A DNA stretch of 64,000 bases from an uncultured Pseudomonas sp. GTDB lineage: Bacteria; Pseudomonadota; Gammaproteobacteria; Pseudomonadales; Pseudomonadaceae. Each line of letters opens with the position of its first letter. Position 1 is the first letter of the stretch. The translations under genes were made by a program, and so were the position numbers. The notes below the pieces were generated by a model. The model was given only the letters and a program-made list of their open reading frames with translations. It made no database searches and was not told the DNA's origin. Of this stretch, positions 55,174 through 64,000 are shown in pieces. The stretch is taken from the NCBI RefSeq assembly GCF_913777995.1, contig NZ_CAJYVE010000041.1, positions 1-64,000 on the forward strand, in the 5' to 3' direction.

Positions 55174-57165
55174 ATGATCAACATCCGTTCCTTTCGCGAC
55201 CTGCTGCGCCTGTTCTTCATCTTCAAGCGCGAAGTGCAGGTCACGGTGATGGTGACCTTCGTCATCGTCGTTCTCGGCGCGTTCCTGTTGCCCAACCGTT
55301 ACGAATCCACCGCCCTGCTGCTGGTCAAGCCCGGTCGGGACAGCAGCACGGTGCCGATCGAACTGTCCAACCGCCAGGCCATCGTGGTGCCCAGCGCCCT
55401 GCGCGACCCGCTGCTGGATGAAGAGCGCATGCTCACCGGTCGGCCGATCACTCGCACGGTCGCCGAGCGCTACCTGGCGAAGATGTCCGAGGCGCAACAG
55501 GAAGGCGGTTTCCTCACCAGCGTAAAGAACCTGCTCAAGAGTTCGGTGTACGCGGTGCTCGACACCGGGCATCGGTTCATGGAACTGATCGGCCTGGTGG
55601 AGCGCCGTTCGCAGGTCGAGCGCCTGGCCGAAAATCTGGAGAAGGGCTTCAAGGTCCGGCATGACCCTGGCTCTTCGGTGATGGAGCTGACCTTTACCTG
55701 GGACGACCCAGCGGTGGCCCAGGACGTACTGCGCCACTGGATCGAGGAATACCAGCTGCAACGTACCAAGACCCTGGGACGCATCAGCCTGTACACCTTC
55801 TTCGATACCGAGGTGAAGGAAACCGCAGGCAATATCCTGGCCTACAAGAAACAGATCCAGGCCTACCTCAACCAGTTGGGCGCGGTCAGCATCGCCCAGC
55901 GCCTGGCCGATACCTCGCAGGGCCTCAACGACCTGCGGACCGAGCGCAACAATACCGTGCGCGCCATCGCCTCGACCAAGGCGGGCCTGGAAACCCTCAA
56001 GAAACAGTTGGCCACCCAGCCCAAGACCGTGTCGGCAGGCCGGGAACTGGCCTTGAACCCCAACCGCCAGGACCTGCAGAACCGCATCAACGGCAAGGAA
56101 GTCGAGCGCCAGGAAATGCGTCGCTCGTTCAAGGACAGTGCGCCGCCGGTGCGTGCGATCAGCGAAGAAATCGACAACCTCAAGCGCCTGCTCAAGGAGC
56201 AGGACGCGACCATCCAGCGTTCGGAAAGCATCACCCCCAACCCGATCTACAACCGCATGCAGAACGTCTACGCCGACCAGCAGGCCAGCTTCGCCCGCTT
56301 GCAGACGCAACTGGCCGAGCAGGACGCACAACTGCTGCAACTGGAAAAGGACCGGCAACTGGCATTGAGCCTCGAGCCTGAGCTGTCGCGCCTGCAGAAC
56401 GAGCTGGACGCCGCCGAGAAGAGCTATGCGCTGTACACCGACAGCCTGGAGAAAGCGCGCATCGACCGCGAGCTGGACAACAGCCAGATCAGCAACATCG
56501 CGCTGATCGAAGAAGCCACCTTCAACCCGAGCCGGGTCTTCCCGAAAAGCGTGTTGATGATCATCCTCGCTCTACCGTTGAGCCTGCTGGTGGGTCTGCT
56601 GGCGCTGTACTTCTTCTACCTGCTGGACCAGCGCATCCATGACGGCGACAAGATCGAAAGCCGCTTCGGTGTGCCGGTATGGACCAGCCTGCCGGACCTG
56701 GAACGCGCCCAGGAGCGTATGGCGGCCTTCACCTCCAACCTGCACCGCCTTTACGGCATCCTGCCGCTGGAGCAGGTGGCGCAGGAAGGGTTGGCGCTGG
56801 GCTTCACCTCGGCGCACAAGGGCGAGGGCGTGACCTTCGTGATCAGCAAATTGGCCGACATGCTCCGCGAGCATGGCCATACCGTGCGTACCGAGGGTCC
56901 TGGCCCGGCGCTGCCCGGCGAGATCGCGATGATCGATGCCTCCGGCTTGTACGCCAATGACAGAGCCTTCGTGCTGCTGCGCGAAGCCGACCTGATCGTG
57001 CTGGTGGTGCGCGCCGAACAGACCACCGTACCGATGCTCGAAGACGCCTTGGCGACCCTGACCACGGCGTTCAAGCATGTCGACGGCATCATCATCAACC
57101 GGCGCCGCTTCGAGGTCCCCGAGAAAGTACTGAAATTCTTCAAGCGTATTCGGAGTCACGGCTGA
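55174..57165 (+). CDS. pslE: PslE, Wzz/Wzc-like co-polymerase without kinase
   Basis: A 663-residue inner-membrane protein with an N-terminal Wzz domain, membrane segment near residues 22-45, a long periplasmic coiled coil (about 215-420) and a second membrane segment near 455-480. The C-terminal domain is the remnant of a BY-kinase: the Walker A position reads SAHKGEGVTF with no GKS/T, and there is no tyrosine cluster. PslE should therefore control export or chain length structurally, unlike the Wzc of cluster 1. Its stop overlaps the pslF start (A of the TGA/ATG). Confidence 0.92.
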   Translation: MINIRSFRDLLRLFFIFKREVQVTVMVTFVIVVLGAFLLPNRYESTALLLVKPGRDSSTVPIELSNRQAIVVPSALRDPLLDEERMLTGRPITRTVAERYLAKMSEAQQEGGFLTSVKNLLKSSVYAVLDTGHRFMELIGLVERRSQVERLAENLEKGFKVRHDPGSSVMELTFTWDDPAVAQDVLRHWIEEYQLQRTKTLGRISLYTFFDTEVKETAGNILAYKKQIQAYLNQLGAVSIAQRLADTSQGLNDLRTERNNTVRAIASTKAGLETLKKQLATQPKTVSAGRELALNPNRQDLQNRINGKEVERQEMRRSFKDSAPPVRAISEEIDNLKRLLKEQDATIQRSESITPNPIYNRMQNVYADQQASFARLQTQLAEQDAQLLQLEKDRQLALSLEPELSRLQNELDAAEKSYALYTDSLEKARIDRELDNSQISNIALIEEATFNPSRVFPKSVLMIILALPLSLLVGLLALYFFYLLDQRIHDGDKIESRFGVPVWTSLPDLERAQERMAAFTSNLHRLYGILPLEQVAQEGLALGFTSAHKGEGVTFVISKLADMLREHGHTVRTEGPGPALPGEIAMIDASGLYANDRAFVLLREADLIVLVVRAEQTTVPMLEDALATLTTAFKHVDGIIINRRRFEVPEKVLKFFKRIRSHG

Positions 57166-58343
57166 TGCGTATCGCCCTGGTCGCCCCGCTACCACCGGAG
57201 CAGAACGGTATCGCCGACTACGCCGGCCACCTGCGCAACGCCCTGCAGGCGCTGGACGTGGAAGTGCTCACGCCGTTGCAGGGCGTTGGCAACGACCCGG
57301 CGCTGGCCCGACAGCGGGTGGCCAGCCACGACTGGACCGGCATCGACCTGGTGCATGCCGAGCTGGGTGGCGGGCGGCTTGCCGAGTTTCGTGCCCTGCA
57401 GGCTCTGCGCGAGCGCTTTGCGCACTTGCCGCTGACCGCCACCGTGCACGACCCCGAGCGGCTGGTCTGGCGCCTGGAAAAACTGCCCTGGCCGCTGTCG
57501 CTGGCCAGCCGTCTGCCTTCGCCGGCGCCGGAGGCCGCGACGGTGCTGGCCGACCCGCTGTGCCTGCGTGAAGAGCGCCAACTGGCGCGTGGCATGACGC
57601 GCCTGGTGACCCTGACCCGGGCCGGCAGCCAGAGCCTGCGCCAGCGCATGGGCCTGCGCGACGAGCAGATGGTGGTGATCAACCATGGCAACCTGGAAAT
57701 CCCGCCTGCGCCGCTGCCGCCGCTGCAACCGTTGCGCCTGCTGTATTTCGGTTTCATCTACCGGGGCAAGGGCATCGAAGACCTGCTCGACGCCCTGGCG
57801 GCGCTGTTCGTCAGCCATCCGCAACTGCGTTCGCGGGTACGCCTGACCCTGGCCGGCGGCAGCGAACCGGAAATGGCCTTCGGCGCCAAGGGCAGCTACC
57901 TCGATGAGCTGCGCCAGCGCATGCGCCAGCTGGGCCTGACCGACCTGATCGACTGGCAGCTCGACCTGCCCGCCGACCAGATTGCCCAGGTCATCCAGGC
58001 ACACCACGTGATGGTCCTGCCCTACCGTGAGTCGAGCAAGCTGAAGATTCTCGGCCAACTGCGCGGCACCAGCGGCGCGCTGTCCTGGGCGGTGGCCTGC
58101 GGGCGCGGGGTGATCACCTCCGACGCCCGCTCGTTTGCCGAGGAAGTCTCCCACGGCAACGGCACGCTCTACCCACAGGGTGACGTCGCGGCGCTGACCC
58201 AGACCCTGGCACGCATCTGCAGCGAGCCGCAACAGGCCGAACAGTGGGCAGCCTGTGCCGCGCAGTTGGGCCAGGCCAGACAGTGGAGCCGTACCGCAGA
58301 ACGTTTCCGCGACATGTTCACCCAAGCCTGCCAGACGAGGTGA
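57165..58343 (+). CDS. pslF: PslF, family 4 glycosyltransferase
   Basis: A 392-residue GT-B enzyme. N-terminal RIALVAPLPPEQNGIADYAG is the acceptor-side loop; YFGFIYRGKGIEDLLDAL and the donor-domain segment SSKLKILGQLRGTSGALSWA are characteristic of this group, which lacks the usual E-x7-E of other GT4 enzymes. Length agrees with PslF of P. aeruginosa (about 395). It should add one sugar of the Psl repeat (mannose, rhamnose, glucose) in the cytoplasm. ATG overlaps the pslE stop. Confidence 0.88.
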   Translation: MRIALVAPLPPEQNGIADYAGHLRNALQALDVEVLTPLQGVGNDPALARQRVASHDWTGIDLVHAELGGGRLAEFRALQALRERFAHLPLTATVHDPERLVWRLEKLPWPLSLASRLPSPAPEAATVLADPLCLREERQLARGMTRLVTLTRAGSQSLRQRMGLRDEQMVVINHGNLEIPPAPLPPLQPLRLLYFGFIYRGKGIEDLLDALAALFVSHPQLRSRVRLTLAGGSEPEMAFGAKGSYLDELRQRMRQLGLTDLIDWQLDLPADQIAQVIQAHHVMVLPYRESSKLKILGQLRGTSGALSWAVACGRGVITSDARSFAEEVSHGNGTLYPQGDVAALTQTLARICSEPQQAEQWAACAAQLGQARQWSRTAERFRDMFTQACQTR

Positions 58344-58347
58344 TGCG

Positions 58348-59664
58348 ATGAAAAACCACCGTTACAGCGCATGGCTGGGCGCCGCCTGGCTGACCCTGGG
58401 GCTGGCCAGCGCCACGCCGGTCGCCGCCGAGACCGTGCTCAAGGGTACGCACGAGGTGGTATGGAAGGACTTTCTCGGGGTCAACGCACAGTTCGCCTAC
58501 TTCAGTCCCGAGGTCTACCAGCGGCAGATGGACGCCCTCGACCAACTGGGCCTGGCGTGGATACGCCTGACCCTGCACTGGCCGCTCATCGAACCGGAAA
58601 AGGACAAGCTGAAGCTCGAGCCCGTGGACGCTGCAATGGCGGAAATGAACCGTCGCGGCTACCAAGTGCTGGCCTATCTGGTCGGTTCGGCGCCTTTTGC
58701 CAGCAGCGCTGCGGCCAATGTCGAGGGGCGCGACCAATACCCGCCCAAGGACTTCGAGCAGTTCGCGGCGCGCATGGCCGACCTGGCCAAACGCTACCCT
58801 CAGGTGAACACCTGGCAGGTGTGGAACGAACCCAACATCGTCTGGCGACCCGAGGCCGACCCGCAGGGCTACGGCCGGCTGCTCAAGGTCACCGCCGACG
58901 CCATCCGTGCTGCCGTGCCCGGCAAGCCGGTGGCCACCGCCGGCATGGCCTATTACAGCCAACTGCATGACAAGCCCGGCTACATGCTGCAGAGCCTGGT
59001 GGACGGCGGCCTGGGCCAGCAGGACATCGTCGCCGCCTACCACCCCTACTCCGAATACCCAGAAGGCGACTCGCCAGCCGACCGCGACTTCCTGGTACGC
59101 GGCAATGCCATGAACAAGATGCTCCACGACGCCGGGGTCAGGCAGGTATGGGCCACCGAATGGGGCTGGTCGAGCTATGCCGGGCCCAAGGAAATGCAGG
59201 AAATCATCGGCCAGCGCGGCCAGGCCGACTACACCCTGCGGCGCCTGGCCCTGATGAGCACCATGGACTATCAGCGCATCTTCCTGTTCAACCTCAACGA
59301 CCTGGACGAGCGCGCCACCCCCAGGGACCAGGGCTACGGGCTGGTGGACCTGCAGGGCAACGCCAAGCCGGTGTACCTGGCCCTGCAGAATTTCCTCAAC
59401 GTCACCGGCCCGCGCCTGCTGCCGAGCGAGCCGCCGGCGGTGAGCAGCGTGCCCCGGGACCTGTACGCGGTGTCGTGGAAGCGCCCGGACGGCAGCAACC
59501 TGCTGATGTTCTGGAGCGCGGCAGGCCGCTCGCTGACCTTTCCACGCATCAGCGAAGCGGTGCTGCACGACCCGCTGGACGGCACGCGCTCGACCCTGTC
59601 CAACGCCGCGGGCGTGACCCTGGCGCTCAAGCCGACGCTGCAGATTCTGGAATGGAAGCCCTGA
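58348..59664 (+). CDS. pslG: PslG, family 39 glycoside hydrolase
   Basis: A 438-residue hydrolase. A hydrophobic N-terminus (about 1-29) directs it to the inner membrane or periplasm; the TIM-barrel carries the acid/base glutamate Glu161 in QVWNEPNIVW and the nucleophile Glu271 in VWATEWGWSS, corresponding to Glu165 and Glu276 in P. aeruginosa PslG. The enzyme degrades Psl and can disperse biofilms when supplied outside. The start at 58348 is fixed by the signal sequence. All catalytic residues are intact. Confidence 0.92.
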   Translation: MKNHRYSAWLGAAWLTLGLASATPVAAETVLKGTHEVVWKDFLGVNAQFAYFSPEVYQRQMDALDQLGLAWIRLTLHWPLIEPEKDKLKLEPVDAAMAEMNRRGYQVLAYLVGSAPFASSAAANVEGRDQYPPKDFEQFAARMADLAKRYPQVNTWQVWNEPNIVWRPEADPQGYGRLLKVTADAIRAAVPGKPVATAGMAYYSQLHDKPGYMLQSLVDGGLGQQDIVAAYHPYSEYPEGDSPADRDFLVRGNAMNKMLHDAGVRQVWATEWGWSSYAGPKEMQEIIGQRGQADYTLRRLALMSTMDYQRIFLFNLNDLDERATPRDQGYGLVDLQGNAKPVYLALQNFLNVTGPRLLPSEPPAVSSVPRDLYAVSWKRPDGSNLLMFWSAAGRSLTFPRISEAVLHDPLDGTRSTLSNAAGVTLALKPTLQILEWKP

Positions 59665-59666
59665 GC

Positions 59667-60884
59667 ATGCGCATTCTCTGGACCCTGCCCTACCTGCCCT
59701 GGCCCACCACCAGTGGTGGCAAGACCCGCGAATATCACCTTTTGCGTAACCTGGCCGCGCGCGGTCATCGCATCACCCTGCTGGTGCAGTCCAAGACCGA
59801 ACTCGATGAAAAGGGCCGCCAGGCCCTGGAGCCCTGGCTGGAACGCCTGATCGTCCTGCCCCGGCGGCCGCTGCGCAGCCTGCGCACCCTGCTGGCCGTG
59901 GCCTTCGCGCCGGCGCCGATGCTGGCCAGCGTGAATGGCTACGCCCCGGAGCTGGAGCGCACCTTCGCCGAGCTGCTCAAGGAACACTGGGACATCATCC
60001 AGATCCAGCACACCTACGCCTTTCAGCCGTTCGAACGCGCCCTGGCCGCCAGCGGCAAACCGTTCATCCTCACCGAGCACAACGTCGAATCGGCGCTCGG
60101 CGCTGCCAGCTACGACAAGCTGCCCGCCTTGCTCGCCCCCTTTACCCTGTACGACCGCTGGCGCTATCGGCGCTGGGAGGCCCGGGTGTTTCGTCAGGCC
60201 GGCGAGCTGATCTCGGTCACCGAAAGCGACGCCAAGGCCCTCTCGCGCCTGAGTGGCAAGCCGGTGTCGATCGTGGTCAATAGCGTCGATTGCGACTACT
60301 ACGCCAGCGTGCAGCCAGACCGCGAAGGCCAGCAGTTGCTGTTCATCGGCAACTATGAGTACGCCCCCAACGTCGATGCCGTGGCCTGGGCGCTGGACGA
60401 AATAATGCCCAAGGTCTGGGCCGCAAAGCCGCAGGTGCGCCTGACCATCGCCGGTTACGCCATGCCCGAATCCTGGCGCGAGCGCTGGCCCGACCCGCGT
60501 ATCGAGTGGCTCGGCTACGTGCCCGACCTGCGCGCCCTGCAGCGACGCTCGACGATGTTCTTCGCCCCGCTGCGCCAGGGCGGCGGTTCGAAACTGAAGA
60601 TTCTCGAAGCCATGGCCGCCGGCCTGCCGGTGGTGACCACCGCGCAAGGTGTTTCCGGCCTGGCCGTAGAGCACGAGGTTCATTATCTGGGCAGTGAAGA
60701 CGCCGCCGAGCTGGCCAGGCTGATCACCGACCACATCGACGCCCCACTGCGCCTGGCAGGGCTCGGCGAGGCCGCTCGCGCCTATGCCCGCGCGCGTCAC
60801 GACTGGGCGGTCTCTGCCGCACAGCTGGAAGCCACCTACATCCGCCTCACGCCCCCTACCCCAGGAGTGCGCCCATGCGCATAG
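59667..60884 (+). CDS. pslH: PslH, family 4 glycosyltransferase
   Basis: A 405-residue GT4 enzyme with RILWTLPYLPWPTTSGGKTR at the N-terminus, LFIGNYEYAPNVDAVAWAL in the donor domain and the motif FAPLRQGGGSKLKILEAMAA. It follows the GT4 type used by PslH, one of the glycosyltransferases needed for Psl repeat assembly. It starts 2 bp after pslG and overlaps the pslI start by 10 bp. Confidence 0.88.
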   Translation: MRILWTLPYLPWPTTSGGKTREYHLLRNLAARGHRITLLVQSKTELDEKGRQALEPWLERLIVLPRRPLRSLRTLLAVAFAPAPMLASVNGYAPELERTFAELLKEHWDIIQIQHTYAFQPFERALAASGKPFILTEHNVESALGAASYDKLPALLAPFTLYDRWRYRRWEARVFRQAGELISVTESDAKALSRLSGKPVSIVVNSVDCDYYASVQPDREGQQLLFIGNYEYAPNVDAVAWALDEIMPKVWAAKPQVRLTIAGYAMPESWRERWPDPRIEWLGYVPDLRALQRRSTMFFAPLRQGGGSKLKILEAMAAGLPVVTTAQGVSGLAVEHEVHYLGSEDAAELARLITDHIDAPLRLAGLGEAARAYARARHDWAVSAAQLEATYIRLTPPTPGVRPCA

Positions 60885-61975
60885 GACTCGACTACCGTGC
60901 CGCCGTCGGTTATCCGTTCACCGGCATCGGCCGCCAGAATTTCGCCCTGGAAGATGCGCTACGCAGCTTTCCCGGCGCCAGCCTGCAGCTGTTCGGCGTC
61001 GCCCCTGAAGGCCACCCGATACGTCGGCGCATTCATGCTCCGCGCTGGTCGGCACCGCTGGCCTCGGTGCATCGCCTGCCCGAGCGCCTGAAGTTCGAAG
61101 GGCTGTTCCTGCCCGGCGCGCTGCGCGATGCCGGTATCGAACTGTACGTCGCCAACATCAACATGGGCCTGCCGCTGGGGCGCAAGCCCGAAGGGCTCAA
61201 GTACGTGCTGCAGTTGCATGACCTGTTCCAGCTGACCCAGGAAAACCACCACGGCTCGCGCCTGAAGGCACACCTGTACCGCTACACCGACCGGTTGTCC
61301 ATCGAGCATTCGCTGAAGGTCGCCGACCGGGTCTGGCTGCCTTCGCAGTACAGCGCCGACGAAACGACCCGGGTGTTTCCCTGGGCGGCGGCGAAGCTGC
61401 GCGTGGTGCCGGTGCGGGTCGACAGCTTTGCCGGCGAGCCGGCCGACATCAGTGCCCTGGCCCTGCCGGAGCGCTACTGGTTGTGCGTAGGCACCCGCGA
61501 ACCGCGCAAGAACATGGTCTGGTTCGTCGACGCCTGGCAGACCGCACGCCGACGCTACCCGCACATCCCCGCCCTGGTGCTGGTCGGCAGTGACGAGGTG
61601 CTGCACCCTAACCAGCGCCAGCTCGATGGCCTGCATGTGCGGCGCGGCCTGAGCGACCCCGAACTGCACGCGGTGTATCGCCAGGCCGAACGCCTCTGGC
61701 AGCCCTCGCGCGCCGAGGGCTTCGGCCTGCCGGTGATCGAAGCCCTGCGCGTCGGCACCCCGGTGGCCGTGGCCACTGGCAGCTCGCTGGACGAAATTAC
61801 CCCACCGGACAGCCCGCGCTTCTCGCCGTACGATGGCGACGCGCTGATCCGCCTGATGGGTGTGCTGTCCACGGCCAGCGCCGAAGACCCGCAACACTTG
61901 CGGGAATGGTCGCTGCGCTATGACCGCCCCGAGTTCGAACGCCGCGTGCACGCCGCTCTGGAGGAGCTGCGCTGA
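60875..61975 (+). CDS. pslI: PslI, family 4 glycosyltransferase
   Basis: A 366-residue GT4 enzyme. It begins MRIGLDYRAAVGYPFTGIGR; the donor domain has WLCVGTREPRKNMVWF and PSRAEGFGLPVIEALRVGTP (E-x7-E). The order and length match PslI of the Psl locus. A GGAG RBS lies inside the end of pslH, giving a 10-bp coding overlap, and the stop overlaps the pslJ start by one base, so translation is coupled along this stretch. Confidence 0.88.
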   Translation: MRIGLDYRAAVGYPFTGIGRQNFALEDALRSFPGASLQLFGVAPEGHPIRRRIHAPRWSAPLASVHRLPERLKFEGLFLPGALRDAGIELYVANINMGLPLGRKPEGLKYVLQLHDLFQLTQENHHGSRLKAHLYRYTDRLSIEHSLKVADRVWLPSQYSADETTRVFPWAAAKLRVVPVRVDSFAGEPADISALALPERYWLCVGTREPRKNMVWFVDAWQTARRRYPHIPALVLVGSDEVLHPNQRQLDGLHVRRGLSDPELHAVYRQAERLWQPSRAEGFGLPVIEALRVGTPVAVATGSSLDEITPPDSPRFSPYDGDALIRLMGVLSTASAEDPQHLREWSLRYDRPEFERRVHAALEELR

Positions 61976-63390
61976 TGCCCTTCGTCCTGCCCATCGGACT
62001 GTTCTGTGCCCTGCTGTTCGGCCTGTTGATCTGGCTGACACCGGTGTCGATGGTCCTGCTGGTACTGGCAGGCATGGCGTCGATCGTCACCGTGGTACGT
62101 CGCCCGGCGCTGGGCTTGCTGCTGTTCTGCGTGCTGGGCACCTTCATTCCTTACTCGACCATCCAGATCGGCGTGCGTACCACGGTTTCCGAAGCGATGA
62201 TCATGCTGACCTGGGCCAGCTACCTGTTCCAGGCGATGTTCTTCGACCAGCCGAAACGCCCACCGATGATGCGCACCGAGCGCCTGCTGCTGGCCCTGAT
62301 GCTGTTCAGCGCCTTTCCGTTCATCGTCGGGCAGGTCTCGGTGGTGGCCGAAGGCAACGGGCCGATCAACTGGGTGCGCTGGCTGTTCAACCTGTCGATC
62401 CTGTTTCTGGTGCCGCGTCTGCTGAACGAGCGCAAGACCCTGGAACAGGCGGTCACCGCCATCATGCTCGGCACCCTGGGCCTGTTGCTGCTGTCGATCC
62501 CGGTGTTCCTCGTCGAGCGCTCGGCCCCGGCGATGATCCCGATCCTCGGGGTGCTCGGCTACAGCGGCGTGGACGTGCTCAACAGCAGCCTGCTGGCCCT
62601 GGCCGACCGCATGGGTTCACCCTGGATGCACCCCAACGTGGCTGGCGGCGCCCTGGCGATGATCCTGCCACTGGCATTCTGCTTCGGCATGACCCGCAGC
62701 GGCGCGCCGCGTAGCCTGGCACTGGCGGTCGCCGGCCTGGGCACCGTCGGCCTGCTGCTGACCGGCTCGCGCGGCGCGCTGCTCAGCCTGATGGCGATCA
62801 TGCTGTGGATGGCCCGGCGGCGCATACCGCATCTGGGTCGCCTGCTGCTGGCCGGCGCCTTCGCCGGGGTGGGCCTGCTGCTGCTCTATCCGCCCCTGCA
62901 GGAGCGGATCATGGGGCTGTTCTCCGATGACGACGTCAGTACCGCGATCCGCTTCCTGGAATACAGTCACTTTCCCGAGGCAGTGGCCAGCTTTCCGTTC
63001 GGTATCGGCTTCAAGGTCGACCCACCGGTGCCCAACTACACCGAATTCGGCATCTCCAACCTGTGGCTGAACTTCGTCTACAAGATGGGCCTGCCGGGCA
63101 TGCTGCTGTTCATCGCGGTGACCCTGAGCTGGTGGAAACAGGTACGCCCGCCCAAGGGCAGCATCGTGCTCAGCGCCGAAAACGCCATCGCCCTGGGCAG
63201 CACCTGTGGCGTGCTGACCGCGCTGTTCAGCGGCCTGTTCGACCACTACTTCAGCTTCACCCCGGTTCTGACCGCGCTGTTCTGGCTGCTCGTCGGCATC
63301 AGCCTGCATGAGAACCGGCGCCTGCACATCCAGGCCATTCAGTCATTCAAGTCCGGCATTGCCAGACCCGCACAGGAAAAACAGCCATGA
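61975..63390 (+). CDS. pslJ: PslJ, Wzy-like O-antigen polymerase/ligase family
   Basis: A 471-residue inner-membrane protein of about 11 hydrophobic segments, with a large periplasmic loop near residues 300-360. Motifs GSPWMHPNVAGGALAMILPL and LLLTGSRGALLSLMAI are typical of the O-antigen ligase/Wzy superfamily. PslJ is the presumed Psl polymerase; it is the only Wzy-like protein in the window, so cluster 1 has none of its own. It overlaps pslI by one base and the next gene by 4 bp. Confidence 0.9.
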   Translation: MPFVLPIGLFCALLFGLLIWLTPVSMVLLVLAGMASIVTVVRRPALGLLLFCVLGTFIPYSTIQIGVRTTVSEAMIMLTWASYLFQAMFFDQPKRPPMMRTERLLLALMLFSAFPFIVGQVSVVAEGNGPINWVRWLFNLSILFLVPRLLNERKTLEQAVTAIMLGTLGLLLLSIPVFLVERSAPAMIPILGVLGYSGVDVLNSSLLALADRMGSPWMHPNVAGGALAMILPLAFCFGMTRSGAPRSLALAVAGLGTVGLLLTGSRGALLSLMAIMLWMARRRIPHLGRLLLAGAFAGVGLLLLYPPLQERIMGLFSDDDVSTAIRFLEYSHFPEAVASFPFGIGFKVDPPVPNYTEFGISNLWLNFVYKMGLPGMLLFIAVTLSWWKQVRPPKGSIVLSAENAIALGSTCGVLTALFSGLFDHYFSFTPVLTALFWLLVGISLHENRRLHIQAIQSFKSGIARPAQEKQP

Positions 63391-64000
63391 AACATCGCCT
63401 GATGCACTCGCACAACCTGCGACAGGCCCTGCCCGAATACGCCGAGAAAATGGGCGTCAGCCTGGAGGAGCTGGAGCAGGCCTATGAATGGATGCTGGCC
63501 AACGATGTGTGCTTCGAAACCCGTATCAAGGACAAGACGCTGTCGTTCATCAGCTATCTGAACATCGAGCCACGCATCGAGCATCCACTGGCGCGGCGCT
63601 TCTACCGCCTGCTGGCCAGCGAGATCCGCGGTGCGCTGATCCCGCTCTACGGCATCAACTGGCCAACCCTGCGCGACCGCATGCTGCGGGTCTGGGAGCA
63701 GCTGTACAACATGCTGATCTGCAAGATTCCCAGCCACCACCTGCGCCTGGCCTGGCTGCGCCTGGGCGGCGCGAAGATCGGCAAGGGCTCTACGGTGTGG
63801 CGCAATACCGAGGTGCTGGGCGTCGACAGCCTGCGCATCGGCGACGACACCACGGTGGGCTGGCACTGCCAGCTCGATGCGCGCGGCGGCCTGATCATCG
63901 GTGACCACGTGACCATCGCCTCGCATGTGCTGATCATCGCCGGCGGCCACGACCTGCAGGCCCCGGAGTTCTGGGCGGTGGGCGGGCCGGTGTTCATCGG
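63387..64000 (+). CDS. Hexapeptide-repeat acyltransferase, incomplete at window end
   Basis: The frame starts with ATG at 63387, overlapping the pslJ stop, and is open to the end of the window (204 complete residues, C-terminus missing). An N-terminal helical part (about 1-125) precedes left-handed beta-helix repeats (GAKIGKGSTVWRN, SLRIGDDTTVGW, GLIIGDHVTIAS) with a typical acceptor His in IIAGGHDLQAPEF. It looks like a WcaF/serine-acetyltransferase-type sugar O-acetyltransferase. In P. aeruginosa pslK (flippase) follows pslJ; an acyltransferase at this place is known in other Pseudomonas psl-like loci, as far as I recall. Confidence 0.8.
   Translation, partial: MKHRLMHSHNLRQALPEYAEKMGVSLEELEQAYEWMLANDVCFETRIKDKTLSFISYLNIEPRIEHPLARRFYRLLASEIRGALIPLYGINWPTLRDRMLRVWEQLYNMLICKIPSHHLRLAWLRLGGAKIGKGSTVWRNTEVLGVDSLRIGDDTTVGWHCQLDARGGLIIGDHVTIASHVLIIAGGHDLQAPEFWAVGGPVFI

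Overview
The window is chromosomal DNA of a Pseudomonas, probably a fluorescent, P. putida-like species. The evidence is the high GC, the near-identity of PsrA and LexA to their Pseudomonas homologues as I remember them, and the core gene order nagZ-psrA-lexA-sulA-(2 hypotheticals)-topA-DUF1653-fadA-fadB-(hypothetical)-usp-ABC-F-slt, which matches the P. aeruginosa order around PA3005-PA3020. Species cannot be fixed from sequence alone. I saw no rRNA, tRNA, CRISPR array, prophage or intact insertion sequence.

Layout. (1) 1-3387: an EamA/RhtA-type exporter, a small lipoprotein and a convergent Xaa-Pro aminopeptidase. (2) 3388-18797: exopolysaccharide cluster 1. About 650 bp of regulatory leader precedes a DegT/VioA-like aminotransferase, Wzx flippase, GT2, tyrosine phosphatase, Wzc-type tyrosine autokinase, WbqC-like protein, RfaH/NusG paralogue, GT2, three GT4 enzymes, a WcaJ-type initiating transferase and a Wza lipoprotein. 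No Wzy polymerase is present. The leader holds an exact 12-base ops element, the signal that recruits RfaH in enterobacteria. (3) 18798-30177: accessory metabolism. It has an MFS pseudogene remnant, a LysE exporter, a lipoprotein, LysR with a divergent CoA-transferase pair and AtoE-type transporter, a hydroxyacid dehydrogenase, a PAS-GAF-GGDEF cyclase, GlpQ, PssA and NagZ. (4) 30244-45368: conserved core. psrA and lexA diverge from a spacer carrying tandem PsrA-like operators and two LexA boxes; then come sulA, topA, fadAB, a stress protein, a Uup-type ABC-F ATPase and the lytic transglycosylase. A possible sRNA lies between fadB and the next gene. (5) 45419-50874: MOSC protein, CheV with a sigma-28-like promoter, an orphan small protein, a NarX-like kinase with LuxR-type regulator, and a YegS-like lipid kinase. 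(6) 50875-64000: exopolysaccharide cluster 2, a psl locus in the order pslA-B-D-E-F-G-H-I-J followed by a hexapeptide acyltransferase cut by the window end. pslC is absent from its usual place.

How it fits together. The window encodes two separate Wzx/Wzy-style export systems, each with its own initiating transferase, co-polymerase and outer-membrane lipoprotein, but under different apparent control. Cluster 1 carries its own elongation factor and ops site, plus a kinase/phosphatase pair. The psl locus has a candidate FleQ (c-di-GMP-responsive) box and a leader with GGA motifs. The middle block joins fatty-acid sensing (PsrA, FadBA) to the SOS response (LexA, SulA) and envelope upkeep (NagZ, Slt, PssA).
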